64,000 nt of DNA from DASXRA01 sp963737425 (GTDB lineage Bacteria > Actinomycetota > Actinomycetes > Mycobacteriales > Jatrophihabitantaceae): positions 1,426,001-1,490,000 of the forward strand of contig CAVTSX010000009.1 in NCBI GenBank assembly GCA_963737425.1, read 5' to 3'. The notes below the pieces were generated by a model that ran no database searches, had not been told where the DNA came from, and saw only the letters and a list, made by a program, of their open reading frames with translations. Of this stretch, positions 43,639 through 51,433 are shown piece by piece (position 1 is the first letter of the stretch; each line of letters opens with the position of its first letter). A program made the position numbers and the translations under genes.

Positions 43639-44652
43639 TCAGTACTTGACGACCCGCTCGACCTCGGCGCGGATTCGGATCGCGTCGGGCAGCCAGGCGT
43701 CCTCCATGGCGGCGGCGTACGGGACGGGCGTCGGATCGCTGGCCAGCAGGGTGGGCGGCGCGTCGAGGAGTTCGAAGTGTTCGGCGGCGATGCGGGCGAT
43801 GAGCGTTGCCCCCCAGCCTCCTGCGGCCGGTCCTTCCTGGACGACGAGCAGCCGTGACGTCTTGCTCAGTGATTCGGCGACGGTGGCGATGTCGAAGGGG
43901 ACGAGCGTGCGCGGGTCGATGACCTCGGCGGAGATGCCCTGACTGGCGAGGTCGTCCGCCGCGGCCACGGCCCGGTGACGCATCTGCTGTGTGGCGACGA
44001 TCGTGATGTCGGAGCCCCGACGGACGATGTCGGCGACGCCGATGGGCACCAGGTAGCGATCGTCGGCCAACACGGGCAACTGGCCTTTGACGCCAAAGAG
44101 GTTCTTGTGTTCGAAGACGAGTACCGGGTCGTCGTCGCGAATCGCCGAGCGCAAGAGTCCGTAGAGGTCTTCGACCGTGCCGGGTACGACGATCTTCAAG
44201 CCGGGCACGTTGAGGAACCAGTTTTCGGCCTGTTGGGAGTGCTGAGGTCCGAATCCAGCGCCGGCGCCGTTGGCCATCCGGATGGTGACCGGTACGCGCA
44301 CCTGCCCGCCGCTCGTGTAGCGATACTTCGCCAGGGAGTTGACGATCTGGTCGAAGCACACACCGGCGAAGTCGGCGAACATGATCTCGGCGATCGGGCG
44401 GAGCCCCATGAGCGCAGCGCCGATGGCGGTACCGACGATGGCCTGCTCGGCGATGGGGGTGTCGCGCACCCGGTTTCCGAAGCGTTCTTTGAGGCCTTCG
44501 GTGGCCTTGAACGCGCCACCGGCGGCGCCCACATCCTCGCCGAGAAAGACGACGCGTTCGTCAGCGGCAAGCTCGTCGGCGAGCGCCCGGGCAATGGCCT
44601 TGCGGTAGTTGGTCTCGACCAGTTCGCGGGTCGGCGCCACAGGCGTAGTCAT
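43639..44652 (-). CDS. 2-oxo acid / acetoin dehydrogenase E1 beta subunit
   Basis: A 337-residue transketolase-type E1 beta. Visible are ERVVFLGEDVGAAGGAF, DTPIAEQAIVGTAIGAALMGLRPIAEIMFADF, NGAGAGFGPQHSQQAENWF, VVPGTVEDLYGLLRSAIRDDDPVLVFEHKNL and the C-terminal LLVVQEGPAAGGWGATL. Together with the E1 alpha gene it decarboxylates a 2-oxo acid or acetoin with thiamine diphosphate and passes the acyl group to an E2 lipoyl protein. ATG 44652 overlaps the E1 alpha stop (TGATG). No E2 or E3 is encoded in the window. The gene ends the isomerase-LacI-E1 unit. Confidence 0.9.
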   Translation of the reverse strand: MTTPVAPTRELVETNYRKAIARALADELAADERVVFLGEDVGAAGGAFKATEGLKERFGNRVRDTPIAEQAIVGTAIGAALMGLRPIAEIMFADFAGVCFDQIVNSLAKYRYTSGGQVRVPVTIRMANGAGAGFGPQHSQQAENWFLNVPGLKIVVPGTVEDLYGLLRSAIRDDDPVLVFEHKNLFGVKGQLPVLADDRYLVPIGVADIVRRGSDITIVATQQMRHRAVAAADDLASQGISAEVIDPRTLVPFDIATVAESLSKTSRLLVVQEGPAAGGWGATLIARIAAEHFELLDAPPTLLASDPTPVPYAAAMEDAWLPDAIRIRAEVERVVKY

Positions 44653-45632
44653 CAGGCCACCCATACGTCTTCGAAGCGTTCTGCGGGATCCGGGTCGGGC
44701 CAGGACATGGCGCGTTGCGCTGCTTCGCGAACCGTGGTCGCGGCCGTCTCACGGAGCGCCTCCAGTTCGTCGTCGACGACACCGAGCTCGCGCAGGTGCC
44801 GTTCAGCGATCAGGAGCGGGTCGCGCGCCATCCATGCGTCCAGCTCACCGGTGGGCCGGTACTTGGCCGGATCGGATCGGGAGTGGCCGAGCTGACGGTA
44901 GGTCATGGCCTCGATGAGGGTCGGCCCGTGACCGGAGCGGGCCCGTTCGACCGCGTCGCGCGCGGTGGCCCGGACGGCGAGGACGTCGTTGCCGTCGACG
45001 CGCACCCCGGGCATCGCATAGCTCGCGGCGCGCTCGGCCAGGACGGGGTTGGCGGTCGTCGAGGCGATCGGGGAGTACTCGCCGTAGAGGTTGTTCTCGA
45101 TGACGAAGACGACGGGCAGCCTCCACACCGAGGCCATGTTCAAGGTCTCGTGGAATGCTCCGATGTTGGCGGCACCGTCGCCGAAGAACGTCACGCTGAC
45201 AGCGCCGGTGCCGAGCACTTGCGCCGCCCACGCGGCGCCGGCGCTTATCGGCAGGTGCGCGCCGACGATGGCGAAGGAGCCGAGCGCGCCGACGCTGATG
45301 TCGGTGAGGTGCATGGACCCGCCCTTGCCGCGGCACAGGCCGTTCGCCTTGCCGAGAATCTCACCGAACGCGCGATCCAGCGGTGCTCCTTGTGCGAGCA
45401 CGGTGCCGTGCCCGCGGTAGGTACAGGTCGAGGTGTCACCGGGGCGGAGCGCGGCGCTGATGCCGACGGCGACGGCCTCCTGGCCTTGGTAAAGGTGAGT
45501 GCTGCCGCGGACGAGGCTGCGGGTGAACCAGTCCTTGACGGTGTCTTCGAAGAATCGGATCTCGTGCATGCGGCGCAGCAGCTCGAGCAGCTCGACCCGA
45601 TCTGTGGTTGCGAGTACGGGCGTGACGGTCAA
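44652..45632 (-). CDS. 2-oxo acid / acetoin dehydrogenase E1 alpha subunit
   Basis: A 326-residue E1 alpha. The thiamine-diphosphate motif is FFGDGAANIGAFHETLNMAS (GDG at 151-153) and ends with VFVIENNLYGEYS (NN at 180-181). STHLYQGQEAVAVGISAAL and CRGKGGSMHLTD are also conserved. It is closest in style to AcoA/PdhA heterotetrameric E1. The start is a TTG at 45632 with GAGGAG 9 bases upstream. It lies 16 bp after the LacI gene, so a sugar-responsive regulator likely controls it. The true 2-oxo acid is unknown. Confidence 0.9.
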   Translation of the reverse strand: MTVTPVLATTDRVELLELLRRMHEIRFFEDTVKDWFTRSLVRGSTHLYQGQEAVAVGISAALRPGDTSTCTYRGHGTVLAQGAPLDRAFGEILGKANGLCRGKGGSMHLTDISVGALGSFAIVGAHLPISAGAAWAAQVLGTGAVSVTFFGDGAANIGAFHETLNMASVWRLPVVFVIENNLYGEYSPIASTTANPVLAERAASYAMPGVRVDGNDVLAVRATARDAVERARSGHGPTLIEAMTYRQLGHSRSDPAKYRPTGELDAWMARDPLLIAERHLRELGVVDDELEALRETAATTVREAAQRAMSWPDPDPAERFEDVWVA

Positions 45633-45648
45633 GTGCAGTGTCTCCTCG

Positions 45649-46716
45649 TCAGTCGTGCGGGGCCGCGCAGCTGCCTGCGCCGCTGAAGGTGGCGGGCAGG
45701 GTCACGGTCTGCGGCTCGCCACCGCCGAGGCGGGCAAGCAGCAGTCGAGCGGCAGTAGTGCCCATGGCGTGGGGGTCGCGGCGGATCGTCGCCAGCGCGG
45801 GGGTGAGGAATTCGGCGAGTGGGACGTCGTCGCAAGTGACCACCGATATGTCGCCCGGGATGCGCAGCGCGCGTGCGGCCAGCTCGCGCAGCACGCCGAC
45901 CAGGATCTGGTTGCCGCCGGCAATGATCGCGGTCGGGGGGCGGCGGCTGTCGAGCAGTTCGCGGGTGGCCGCGGCGCCGTGCAACTCGGTGAACGCCCCG
46001 GAGCGGACCTGGCACAGCACGCCGCGATGCGCCACGGCGGCCTCCTCGATCGCGGCGATGCGCTCGCGCGTGGGGCGGACGTGCGGCGAGCCGGCGACGA
46101 GCGCGATGCGTTTGTGCCCGAGCGCCACGAGGTGCTCGACCGCCTGCGTCATGCCGTCGAGGTGGTCAGACAGCACAGCGCTCGCCGGTTCGTCGAGCTC
46201 GAGGTCACGGTCGATGAGCACGCACGGCTTTGGGATGCGTCCCAGCGCGAGGATCGTGTCTTCGCTGGTCTCGTCCGCGACCGACAGCAGCAGGCCGTCG
46301 ACCCGGCGCTGCTGGAACAGCTTGATGTGTGTGGCGTCGAGGTTGGCCTCGTTGACGGAGTTGGTCAGCAGCATCGCGTAGCCGGCCTCGCGCAGCGCCA
46401 CCTCCGCGCCGAGCGCGATCTGGGCGAGCAGCGGGTTGGAGATGTCGCCGACGACGAAGCCGACCGTCTGCGTGGCGCCGCGGCGCAGCATCTGCGCGAG
46501 CATGTTCGGCTCGTAGCCGAGCTCTTCGACCGCGGCCATGACGCGCTCGCGCATGGACGCGCTGACGTCCGGATGCCCGGAGAGCACCCGCGACACTGAC
46601 GACATCGCCACCCCGGCGCGGTCGGCGACCTGGCGCATGCCGGCCCGGTCGGCGAGCGAGGTCGCGGTGGCGAAGGAGTCGTCGCGTCGTGGCCGGCGCG
46701 CCGCCCGTGGACTCAC
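45649..46716 (-). CDS. LacI-family transcriptional regulator of the rhamnoside locus
   Basis: A 355-residue regulator. The helix-turn-helix and hinge are MRQVADRAGVAMSSVSRVLS and ERVMAAVEELGYEPNMLAQ. The periplasmic-binding-protein-type ligand domain includes TQTVGFVVGDISNPLLAQI, VDGLLLSVADE, LIDRDLE, AVEHLVALGHKRIALVAG, PTAIIAGGN and VTCDDVPLAEFLTPALATI. GTG 46716 overlaps the isomerase TGA. The first 25 residues before the HTH are unusually long and basic. Its probable operator is GGAATCCATTCC, found at 47571 and 50321 with a variant at 50163. The likely inducer is a rhamnose-derived sugar. Confidence 0.92.
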   Translation of the reverse strand: MSPRAARRPRRDDSFATATSLADRAGMRQVADRAGVAMSSVSRVLSGHPDVSASMRERVMAAVEELGYEPNMLAQMLRRGATQTVGFVVGDISNPLLAQIALGAEVALREAGYAMLLTNSVNEANLDATHIKLFQQRRVDGLLLSVADETSEDTILALGRIPKPCVLIDRDLELDEPASAVLSDHLDGMTQAVEHLVALGHKRIALVAGSPHVRPTRERIAAIEEAAVAHRGVLCQVRSGAFTELHGAAATRELLDSRRPPTAIIAGGNQILVGVLRELAARALRIPGDISVVTCDDVPLAEFLTPALATIRRDPHAMGTTAARLLLARLGGGEPQTVTLPATFSGAGSCAAPHD

Positions 46717-47558
46717 GCCGCCGCATCCAGGAGCAGGTCGCGCAACAGCGCGGACTCGCCGACCGTGTCGACGCGGTTGCAGTCGTGCCAGTCCTGCCAG
46801 GTGTATTCGAGCGCGAGGTAGCCCGGGTAGTCCTGTCGCAGCAGCTGCGCGACGACCGAGGCCCAGTCGATGGAGTCCTCGGCGACGGTGACCTGCAGGC
46901 GTCCGGGCGTACCGGGACGGATCTGCAGGTGCCGTGCGTGCGGCAGCAACGGGTCGATCTCGGACTGCGGCACCCCGTCGAAGACGTAGTGCGCGTAGTC
47001 CAGGGTGATCGACAACCCGGGCACGGCGTCGAGCAGCTGCCCCGTCTTCTCCGGGGTATCGATCAGCGACTGGGTGTGTGGCTCGACCGACACGGCCAAC
47101 CCCGCCGCCTGGGCGGTCTCGACCCTGCGGCGCAGGCCCTCGGCCGAGCGCGCCAGGGCGTCGTCGAAGGTGTCGCCCGCGAACAGCACACCCGGCAGGG
47201 TGGTCAGGCCTGGCGATTCGACGATGCGCGCGAACTCGACCGCGTCGGCGAAGAACTCCTGTGACCGCTGCTGCTGTACCGGATCCGGGTTGTTGACCGA
47301 CATGGTCTCGAAGTCGGTCCACGGGATCGCGAAGACGTCGGACACCTGCAGGCCGCGAGCCGCGACCCGTTCGCGCACCGCCCCGGCGGCCTGCGGCACC
47401 GAGCCGTGCAGCTGCTCCGGCCGGATGTGCGATCGGTCGCCCATGAAGCCGAGGTCGACCGCCTGCAGGCCGAGCGCGGCGATCAGGTCGAGCACGGCGG
47501 TGTGCGGTAGCAGTGGCCAGGTGTAGTCGGCGCCGGACAGCCGTAGTGATGAGGTCAT
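46713..47558 (-). CDS. sugar phosphate isomerase/epimerase family TIM-barrel protein
   Basis: A 281-residue xylose-isomerase-like TIM barrel. Typical metal-site elements are visible: AVDLGFMGDRSH, VEPHTQSLIDTPEKTG (Glu), SITLDYAHYVF (Asp), ARHLQIRPG and YLALEYTWQDWHD (C-terminal Glu). This superfamily includes rhamnose isomerases, epimerases and dehydratases, so the reaction cannot be named. ATG 47558 is preferred to 47594 because GGGAG precedes it. It is the first gene of the isomerase-LacI-E1 unit and is divergent from rhaM across the LacI palindrome. Confidence 0.83.
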   Translation of the reverse strand: MTSSLRLSGADYTWPLLPHTAVLDLIAALGLQAVDLGFMGDRSHIRPEQLHGSVPQAAGAVRERVAARGLQVSDVFAIPWTDFETMSVNNPDPVQQQRSQEFFADAVEFARIVESPGLTTLPGVLFAGDTFDDALARSAEGLRRRVETAQAAGLAVSVEPHTQSLIDTPEKTGQLLDAVPGLSITLDYAHYVFDGVPQSEIDPLLPHARHLQIRPGTPGRLQVTVAEDSIDWASVVAQLLRQDYPGYLALEYTWQDWHDCNRVDTVGESALLRDLLLDAAA

Positions 47559-47570
47559 GAGTTCACTCCC

Positions 47571-47582
47571 GGAATCCATTCC
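47571..47582. promoter_or_regulatory. LacI-type operator 1 (isomerase/rhaM promoter)
   Basis: GGAATCCATTCC: arms GGAAT and ATTCC around CC. It is 13 bases upstream of the isomerase start and 27 upstream of rhaM, placed to control both divergent units. The same sequence occurs at 50322-50333. Confidence 0.75.
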
Positions 47583-47608
47583 AGTAGGGTGCATGCCGAG
47601 GAGGATCC

Positions 47609-47923
47609 GTGCAACGCATCTGCTTTCTGATGGAGATCATCCCGGGGCAGGAAGCCGAATACGAGCGGCGCCACGCCGAGATCTGGCCGGATCTCGTTGC
47701 CGAACTCCAAGACGCCGGCGTACGGAACTACACGCTCTTCCGCCGCGGCACCTCGGTCATCGCCTATGCCGAGTGCCACCCGGATGTCGCCACTGCATTC
47801 GGCAAGGTCGGCGCCACCGACGTCAACCAGCGGTGGGCGCAATGGTTCACCGACGTTCTGGCCACGCACACCGACGCGGACGGCAACCTGGTCGAGGCCG
47901 TCGAGGTGTGGCACCTGGATTGA
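47609..47923 (+). CDS. rhaM: L-rhamnose mutarotase
   Basis: A 104-residue ferredoxin-like protein of the RhaM/RhaU family, which interconverts alpha- and beta-L-rhamnose. It has the family's N-terminal RICFLMEIIPGQEAEYERRHAEIWPDL, with the active-site histidine, then GVRNYTLFRRGTSVIAYAEC and the C-terminal QRWAQWF...EVWHLD. GTG 47609 is preceded by GAGGAGG. It is a single-gene unit of its own, convergent with the muconolactone-isomerase-like gene with only 2 bases between stops. It is the best single indicator that the locus handles L-rhamnose. Confidence 0.92.
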   Translation: MQRICFLMEIIPGQEAEYERRHAEIWPDLVAELQDAGVRNYTLFRRGTSVIAYAECHPDVATAFGKVGATDVNQRWAQWFTDVLATHTDADGNLVEAVEVWHLD

Positions 47924-47925
47924 CC

Positions 47926-48204
47926 TCACGGCGCTTCCAGTTCGTGCGTCGCGAGCGGCACGACGTGGGCGTCGAGCCACGGCCACAGTGCCAGCGAGGC
48001 GAGCGCCGCGTGCAGCGCCGTGGCGTCCGGAACTCGCCAGATGCCGACGTTGGCCCGCTCGCCCGGCAGCCGCCAGATCCGCACCAGCGTCCCCTCGGCC
48101 ACGAGGCGGCGTCCCACCTCGCGCTCGCGGCTGATCAGGTCGTCCAGATCGGGACGGTCGCGCAGCACTGCCCAATCCTGTTTCAGCGTCACAAGAAACT
48201 CCAC
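47926..48204 (-). CDS. muconolactone delta-isomerase-like protein
   Basis: A 92-residue protein with the full-length pattern of muconolactone isomerase: MEFLVTLK at the start, an EREVGRRLVAEGTLVRIWRLPGERAN core (compare G-W-HLWRIVGRYAN), GIWRVPDATALHAALASLALWPWLDAHVVPLATH. The family isomerises muconolactone in the beta-ketoadipate pathway. No catechol gene is nearby; the neighbours are sugar-acid enzymes, so the substrate may be a sugar-derived lactone. It is the last gene of the dehydratase-SDR unit, 1 base after the SDR stop. Confidence 0.82.
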   Translation of the reverse strand: MEFLVTLKQDWAVLRDRPDLDDLISREREVGRRLVAEGTLVRIWRLPGERANVGIWRVPDATALHAALASLALWPWLDAHVVPLATHELEAP

Positions 48205-48205
48205 G

Positions 48206-48937
48206 TCAGTACGCCAACCAGCCGCCGCTGACGTTCAGGGTCGCCGCAGTGACGAACGAGGCGCGCCGTGAGGCCAGGAACAGGACCGCGCCGGCGACCT
48301 CGTCGGCCGTACCGAGCCGGCCGAGCGGCGTCGCCGCGATGGTCGAGTCCAGCGCGTCGGCGTCGAGGTCGGTGGTCAACATCGGCGTGTCGATCGCTCC
48401 GGGGGCGACCGTGTTGACGGTGATCGCCGCCGGCCCGTACGTGCGCGCCAGCCCCCGGCACAGCGAGACGAGGCCGCCCTTGCTCGCGGCGTACACGGCC
48501 GAACCGCCGTAGCCGCCGCTCCACCAACCCTGCGACGTGGCAGCGACGAGCCGTCCGCCGCTGCCCTGCCGCACCATCAGGTCACCGGCGGCGCGCAGCA
48601 GGAAGAACGACGCCTTGAGGTTGACGTCGTGCTGGGCGTCCCAGTCGTCCTCGGTGACGGCGTCGAGGTCGCGCCGACGAAGTACGCCGGCGAGGTGCGC
48701 GACGACATCCAGGCCGCCGAGCGCCGCGACGGCATCGCGAACGAGCCGCTCGCACTCGGCGGGATGGCGTAGGTCGGCTACTTCGGCGTGGTGGCCGAGC
48801 CCGTCAGCAGCCACGTCGCTCGCGACGACCCGCGCCCCCGCCGCCGCGAACGCGTCGGCCACGGCCCGGCCGATACCGCCGGCCGCACCCGTGACGAGAA
48901 CCCGCGAGCCCCCGAGGCCATCGTCCAGCCAGCTCAT
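48206..48937 (-). CDS. SDR-family oxidoreductase of the rhamnoside locus
   Basis: A 243-residue short-chain dehydrogenase. The cofactor loop is TGAAGGIGRAVAD, the acidic residue after strand 2 (VVASDVAADG) suggests NAD+, and the catalytic pair is in YAASKGGL. VNTVAPGAIDTPM and the C-terminal NVSGGWLAY are conserved. By context it may oxidise L-rhamnose to its lactone or act on 2-keto-3-deoxy-L-rhamnonate (C4-dehydrogenase, LRA5-like step). Start ATG 48937 overlaps the dehydratase stop; the longer frame to 49237 is antisense-type noise. Confidence 0.88.
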   Translation of the reverse strand: MSWLDDGLGGSRVLVTGAAGGIGRAVADAFAAAGARVVASDVAADGLGHHAEVADLRHPAECERLVRDAVAALGGLDVVAHLAGVLRRRDLDAVTEDDWDAQHDVNLKASFFLLRAAGDLMVRQGSGGRLVAATSQGWWSGGYGGSAVYAASKGGLVSLCRGLARTYGPAAITVNTVAPGAIDTPMLTTDLDADALDSTIAATPLGRLGTADEVAGAVLFLASRRASFVTAATLNVSGGWLAY

Positions 48938-50121
48938 CGATCCAGCCGGTGTTGCGCGATGTAGTCCCAGTCGAGCTCCCAGCCGAGACCCGGCGAGTCG
49001 GGCAGCGACAGCTCGCCGTCGGCGAGCTCCGGCCGGTTGGCGATCAGTCGCCACCAGAAGGGATCGCGGTCCGGGTGGAAGCACTCGGCGTAGGTGCCGT
49101 GCGGGATGCTCGCGAGCAGGTGCACGCTGACCTGCGGCTCCTCGTGATGACCCATCTGCACGTCGTACGCGGACGCGATCGCCGCGGTGCGGCGCCACGC
49201 CGTGGGGCCCCCGGACCAGGACGCATCGAAGTTGCACACATCGATCGCGCCGGCCTCCATCAGGTCACGACAGCCACTGGAGGACACCTCGCTCTGCCCG
49301 GCGCAGACGGGAATCCCGCCCAGGTAGCGCACGTCGCGCAGCGCCCGGCGGTCGTTGTGCCAGTGCACCGGCTCCTCGAACCAGCGAATGTTCTCCCCCG
49401 CGATGCGCCGCGACAGGTCGACCGCGTCCGCGACCTGGTAACCCTGGTTGGCGTCGATGCACAGCACGAAGTCCGAGCCCGCCGCCGCACGCGCCCGGCG
49501 CACCCGCTCGGCATCCTCGGCCGGTGGACGCCCGCCGACCTTGAACTTCATGCCGGCCATGCCCAACTCGTCGCGGTAGTACGCGACCTCGTCCTCGATG
49601 GCGCCGAGCGGTTCGCCGTAGTAGCCGCCGATGGCGATCATCGGCACCCGTGCGCGCGCCCCGCCCCAGAGCAGCCACAGTGGTTGGCCGAGCGCCTTGC
49701 CGACGGCGTCCCAGACGGCGGTGTCGAGTGCGGCGAGGGCGACCAGTCCGATGCGGCGATCGCGCAGGATGTCGAATGTTGCGGGGTAGGCCGCCTGCCA
49801 GCACAACTCCGTGGCCATCGCATCCAGGCCGACCACGCGGGGCTCGATCTCGTCGTGCAGCACGGTCTCGATGGACCTGGCCGCGGCGTCCTCGTCGCCG
49901 ACGTACGCCTCACCGATCACGCCCTCGTCGGTGATCAGCCGGACGATCAGCGTGGCGCGGTGGGTCATCCGGTAGTAACTGCCCCGGAACTCGCGCGCCA
50001 GCGGCGCCCGCACCGGAATCGTCTCGATACGGCGGATCGTGAGGCGCCCGGGCCGTGTCGCCACGGGGCCCGGCGCGCTGGGCAGCTCGTCGAGCCTGGT
50101 CACTGCGGCTTCGGTGGCCAT
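48934..50121 (-). CDS. mandelate racemase/muconate lactonizing enzyme family protein, probable sugar-acid dehydratase
   Basis: A 395-residue enolase-superfamily enzyme. The capping domain is N-terminal; the barrel has GMKFKVGG (KxK), FVLCIDANQGY (first metal Asp), IRWFEEPVHWHND (Glu), CAGQSEVSSS (third acidic ligand) and MGHHEEPQVSVH (histidine). This pattern fits sugar-acid dehydratases such as L-rhamnonate dehydratase. The frame could start at GTG 50127, but ATG 50121 has GAGGGA 6 bases upstream. It is the first gene of the unit with the SDR and the muconolactone-isomerase-like protein, divergent from the ABC importer. Confidence 0.87.
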   Translation of the reverse strand: MATEAAVTRLDELPSAPGPVATRPGRLTIRRIETIPVRAPLAREFRGSYYRMTHRATLIVRLITDEGVIGEAYVGDEDAAARSIETVLHDEIEPRVVGLDAMATELCWQAAYPATFDILRDRRIGLVALAALDTAVWDAVGKALGQPLWLLWGGARARVPMIAIGGYYGEPLGAIEDEVAYYRDELGMAGMKFKVGGRPPAEDAERVRRARAAAGSDFVLCIDANQGYQVADAVDLSRRIAGENIRWFEEPVHWHNDRRALRDVRYLGGIPVCAGQSEVSSSGCRDLMEAGAIDVCNFDASWSGGPTAWRRTAAIASAYDVQMGHHEEPQVSVHLLASIPHGTYAECFHPDRDPFWWRLIANRPELADGELSLPDSPGLGWELDWDYIAQHRLDR

Positions 50122-50162
50122 GCACACTCCCTCGACCCGGATTTCGGCTCATGATTACCGTC

Positions 50163-50176
50163 TGGAATCGATGCCA
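50163..50176. promoter_or_regulatory. LacI-type operator 2 (dehydratase promoter)
   Basis: TGGAATCGATGCCA is a near-perfect version of TGGAATCSATTCCA with one mismatch. It lies 41 bases upstream of the dehydratase start in the divergent 250-bp interval. A weaker copy, CGATCGATTCCG, lies at 50231-50242. Confidence 0.65.
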
Positions 50177-50320
50177 GCCTGTCACGAAGGGTTGCGCCGG
50201 TCAAGCAAGCGACTCATCGCATCTGATTAGCGATCGATTCCGCGACTATCAAAGGGTTACACGACGCCGTCCGAATCCGGATAGGTCTTGACACGGCCGA
50301 TCGAGCAGACTACGAAAGGC

Positions 50321-50334
50321 TGGAATCCATTCCG
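50321..50334. promoter_or_regulatory. LacI-type operator 3 (ABC importer promoter)
   Basis: TGGAATCCATTCCG holds the same 12-base core as operator 1. It lies 37 bases before the ABC binding-protein gene. Confidence 0.75.
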
Positions 50335-50371
50335 GCGCGGCAATCCGCACCAGCCACCGAGAGAGGTCACC

Positions 50372-51433
50372 ATGCGTATGCCACCAGGTCTGACAACCGT
50401 GGCAGTTGCAGGTGCGCTGGCCGCCTTGGCGCTCAGCGCGTGCAGCACCGGCAAGGCGAGCACCGGCCCGTCGAGTTCATCGGCTCCCGTGTCTGCGCCG
50501 ACTGCCGACCAGACGAAGGAGCAGGACGCCGTGCAGTTCCGGCAGGCGACGCCGGGCAGCGGAAAGGGAGTCAAGATCGGGCTCATCGCCCTCGACGACT
50601 CGGTTCCCTTCTCCAAGCTCGTCAGCGACAGCGTCCGCAAGCAGGCGCAGCTCGCCGGCGCGCAGCTCGTGTACTGCGACTCCAAGGGCGACGGCGCCAC
50701 GGCGCTCGCCTGCGCCAAGACGTTCAAGGTCCAAGGCGTCAAGGGCTACCTGAACTTCCAGTCGGACGCGAAGTCCGCCGACGCGATCTGCACGGCCGGG
50801 CCGAGCGGCCCCGTTGTCGCGATCGACATCGAGCAGGGCTCGTGCCAGACAGCGTTCATGGGCGCGAACAACAGCTACGCCGGCTTCCTCGCCGGAAAGG
50901 CGCTCGGCACGTACATGAAGCAGAAGTTCGACTGCAAGTACGACGCCTACGTGTCGATGGAGGAGCCGGACGCCGGGCAGGTCAACACCGAGCGCATGGG
51001 CGGCTATCGAGACGGCTTCACGTCGGTCTGCGGCAAGATCAAGAACCTCAAGACCGAGAATGCGTTCCGCATCGACCAGGCACGCACCACGTTCACCGAT
51101 GTGCTGACCACCCTTCCCGGGGCGCACCACATCGTGGTGGCAGGCATCAACGACGACGCGATCGAGGGCGCGCTCGCGGCGGCCAAGACCGCCGGACGCA
51201 CCAACGACCTGTATGTCTCCGGGCAGGGAGCGGACCCGTCCTCGTGGTGCATCATGAAATCCAACCCGCAGTGGGTCGGCGACACTGCCTACTTCCCCGA
51301 ACGCTACGGCGAGATCGGCGTGCCGTACCTGCTCGATGCCATCGCCGGTAAGACGATCCCGAAGAACCTGCTGGTGCCGCACCAGATCATCAACGCCAGC
51401 AACATCGACAGCGTCTACCACCCGTCCTGCTGA
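50372..51433 (+). CDS. sugar ABC transporter substrate-binding lipoprotein
   Basis: A 353-residue periplasmic-binding protein of the ribose/rhamnose group. The lipoprotein signal has the lipobox LSAC (Cys24). The mature domain begins KIGLIALDDSVPFSKLVSDSVRKQA and has ACAKTFKVQGVKGYLNFQSD, VVAIDIEQGSC, MGANNSYAGFLAG and HHIVVAGINDDAIEGALAA. Four or more cysteines lie in the mature part, unusual for this family. ATG 50372 follows GAGAGG. It heads the importer operon and its stop overlaps the ATPase start by one base (TGATG). Confidence 0.9.
   Translation: MRMPPGLTTVAVAGALAALALSACSTGKASTGPSSSSAPVSAPTADQTKEQDAVQFRQATPGSGKGVKIGLIALDDSVPFSKLVSDSVRKQAQLAGAQLVYCDSKGDGATALACAKTFKVQGVKGYLNFQSDAKSADAICTAGPSGPVVAIDIEQGSCQTAFMGANNSYAGFLAGKALGTYMKQKFDCKYDAYVSMEEPDAGQVNTERMGGYRDGFTSVCGKIKNLKTENAFRIDQARTTFTDVLTTLPGAHHIVVAGINDDAIEGALAAAKTAGRTNDLYVSGQGADPSSWCIMKSNPQWVGDTAYFPERYGEIGVPYLLDAIAGKTIPKNLLVPHQIINASNIDSVYHPSC

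Noticed and set aside
43541..44359. 272-codon minus-strand ORF overlapping E1 beta
   Set aside because: It is another frame of the E1 beta gene; the E1 frame has clear motifs throughout.
47559..47608. Reading the palindrome at 47571 as a terminator
   Set aside because: The two genes here are divergent and the same palindrome recurs before the importer operon, so an operator explains it better.
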